Assembly: GCF_900102075.1 (NCBI RefSeq)
Contig: NZ_FNAV01000002.1
Span: 62,001 to 126,000, forward strand
Direction of reading: 5' to 3'
Source of the DNA: Salipiger thiooxidans
GTDB taxonomy: Bacteria > Pseudomonadota > Alphaproteobacteria > Rhodobacterales > Rhodobacteraceae
Length of the DNA stretch: 64,000 bases
A program made the position numbers and the translations under genes. Positions 63,319 to 64,000 of the stretch are shown here, in pieces. The notes beneath the pieces were generated by a model. It saw only the letters and a program-made list of their open reading frames with translations, made no database searches and was not told the origin of the DNA. Position 1 is the first letter of the stretch. Every line of letters begins with the position of its first letter.

Positions 63319-64000
63319 TCAGCCCTCGAGCTTGGCTGTGTCCCACATGTCCTGAAGCCAGTCGGGCACGCCCTTGGGGTTGATCGCCAGCGGCTTCTGC
63401 TTGATCGTCCCCCCCGGCTGCATCTCGGCCGAAAGCAGCGACAGGTTGAAGTCGCCCTTGTACCTGTTGCCGAAGTAGGTCCGGGCCGTGGTTTCCTTCT
63501 TGCCCTCCATCAGGTTCACCAGCGCCTCGACCATGGTCACGCCCAGCACCGCGCCCGCCATGCTGTCGGTCGGGTAGTGCACGCCCGCGACGGTGCGGTT
63601 GATGGCGATGCGCTCGGACTGGCGGTAAAGCGGCACCTGCGCCGCGATCAGCGCGTCGGGATCGAACTTCGGAGCGTTCTTCCCGTTCGGGTCGCGCACC
63701 AGCCAGTTGAGCAGCGTGGCACCCGCAAAGCTCTCGGTCGCGTGGCCGCTGGGCCAGGCCGGGTGACCCGGGGTCTGGATGATCGGCTGCACCTGGTAGG
63801 ACAGCGTGATCGGACGCGGCACGTCGAAGCCCAGCTTCACCGGCATCTCGACCCGGGTGCAGAGCCGGAACACCGCCTGCAGAAGCGCAATGGTCCATTT
63901 GGTGGCGCCCGGGCTCAGGTAGCTGACGCTCGAGAAGAAGGTGGCGATGTCGCCGGTCTCGACGAGGATCTCGTTGAGACGGTCATAGCGCAGATCTGCG
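63319..64000 (-). CDS. PAP2 / vanadium-dependent haloperoxidase-like protein, 5' end outside window
   Basis: The frame is open to the right edge, so only the C-terminal 226 residues are seen. The acid-phosphatase/haloperoxidase triad motifs are complete: K-x6-RP in KLGFDVPRP, PSGH in HPAWPSGHATESF, and the R-x5-H-x3-D motif in NRTVAGVHYPTDS. The wide spacing between motifs and the sequence style fit vanadate-binding haloperoxidases more than membrane PAP2 lipid phosphatases, but the upstream half is needed to decide. It converges with the subtilase. Confidence 0.82.
   Translation of the reverse strand, partial: ADLRYDRLNEILVETGDIATFFSSVSYLSPGATKWTIALLQAVFRLCTRVEMPVKLGFDVPRPITLSYQVQPIIQTPGHPAWPSGHATESFAGATLLNWLVRDPNGKNAPKFDPDALIAAQVPLYRQSERIAINRTVAGVHYPTDSMAGAVLGVTMVEALVNLMEGKKETTARTYFGNRYKGDFNLSLLSAEMQPGGTIKQKPLAINPKGVPDWLQDMWDTAKLEG

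Overview
The window is 64 kb of very GC-rich chromosomal DNA from an alphaproteobacterium, most likely a Rhodobacteraceae (Roseobacter-group) species. I infer this from gene content: DUF983, DUF3572, DUF1194 and DUF4168 proteins, tandem PaaI thioesterases, paired MerR regulators beside a beta-oxidation cluster, TRAP transport, an RbbA-type efflux operon, and a family of short repeats with the core CTTCATCTTGCC. No rRNA, CRISPR array, plasmid origin or prophage was seen. There is one tRNA (Gln, anticodon TTG). Both edges cut genes: an FAD-linked oxidase on the left and a PAP2/vanadium-haloperoxidase-like protein on the right.

Layout. 0-6 kb: oxidase 3' end and a leftward HlyD / RbbA-like / ABC-2 permease operon. 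6-9 kb: a convergent pair resembling AmaA (FAD oxidase) and AmaB (ALDH7 family) of lysine/pipecolate catabolism. 9-13 kb: a LysR gene broken by a TAG at codon 50, then a TRAP transporter (dctMQP order). 13-19 kb: TrkH, TrpB, an FMN reductase, a MATE exporter and two hotdog thioesterases. 19-28 kb: two MerR regulators, acyl-CoA dehydrogenase, an IS5-family (IS427-like) insertion with CTAG target duplication sitting inside a small conserved gene, then GST, thiolase and a FadB-type protein, together a fatty-acid or branched-acid degradation cluster. 28-31.5 kb: hemolysin-III-like membrane protein, then GcdH and its divergent LysR regulator with a 19-bp palindrome between them.

31.6-36.3 kb is the most unusual part. 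A 946-residue protein fuses a trypsin-like protease to a two-lobed phospholipase-D-like region. It is translationally coupled to a second trypsin-like protease. Neither has a signal peptide. Transposase scars and tRNA-Gln follow. 36.4-40.6 kb carries two diguanylate cyclases. One is paired with an H-NOX-like protein that lacks the heme ligand. The other is PleD-like with a receiver lacking the phospho-acceptor. 41-43.4 kb is an ECF sigma / small membrane protein / Spy-like sensor operon plus an EF-hand protein.

43.6-59.3 kb is mostly housekeeping and envelope genes: DUF983, NUDIX, alpha/beta hydrolase, LysR with a HisD/HpsN-family dehydrogenase, LepA, several small exported proteins, ParE, CbiZ, DUF1194, an HExxH lipoprotein and a cytochrome c. 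59.3-64 kb has an unrecognised 499-residue protein, divergent from a leaderless subtilase, which converges on the PAP2-like gene. The leaderless proteases at 31.6-35.5 kb and 61.1-63.2 kb are the best candidates for undescribed biology; any role in conflict or stress response is inference.
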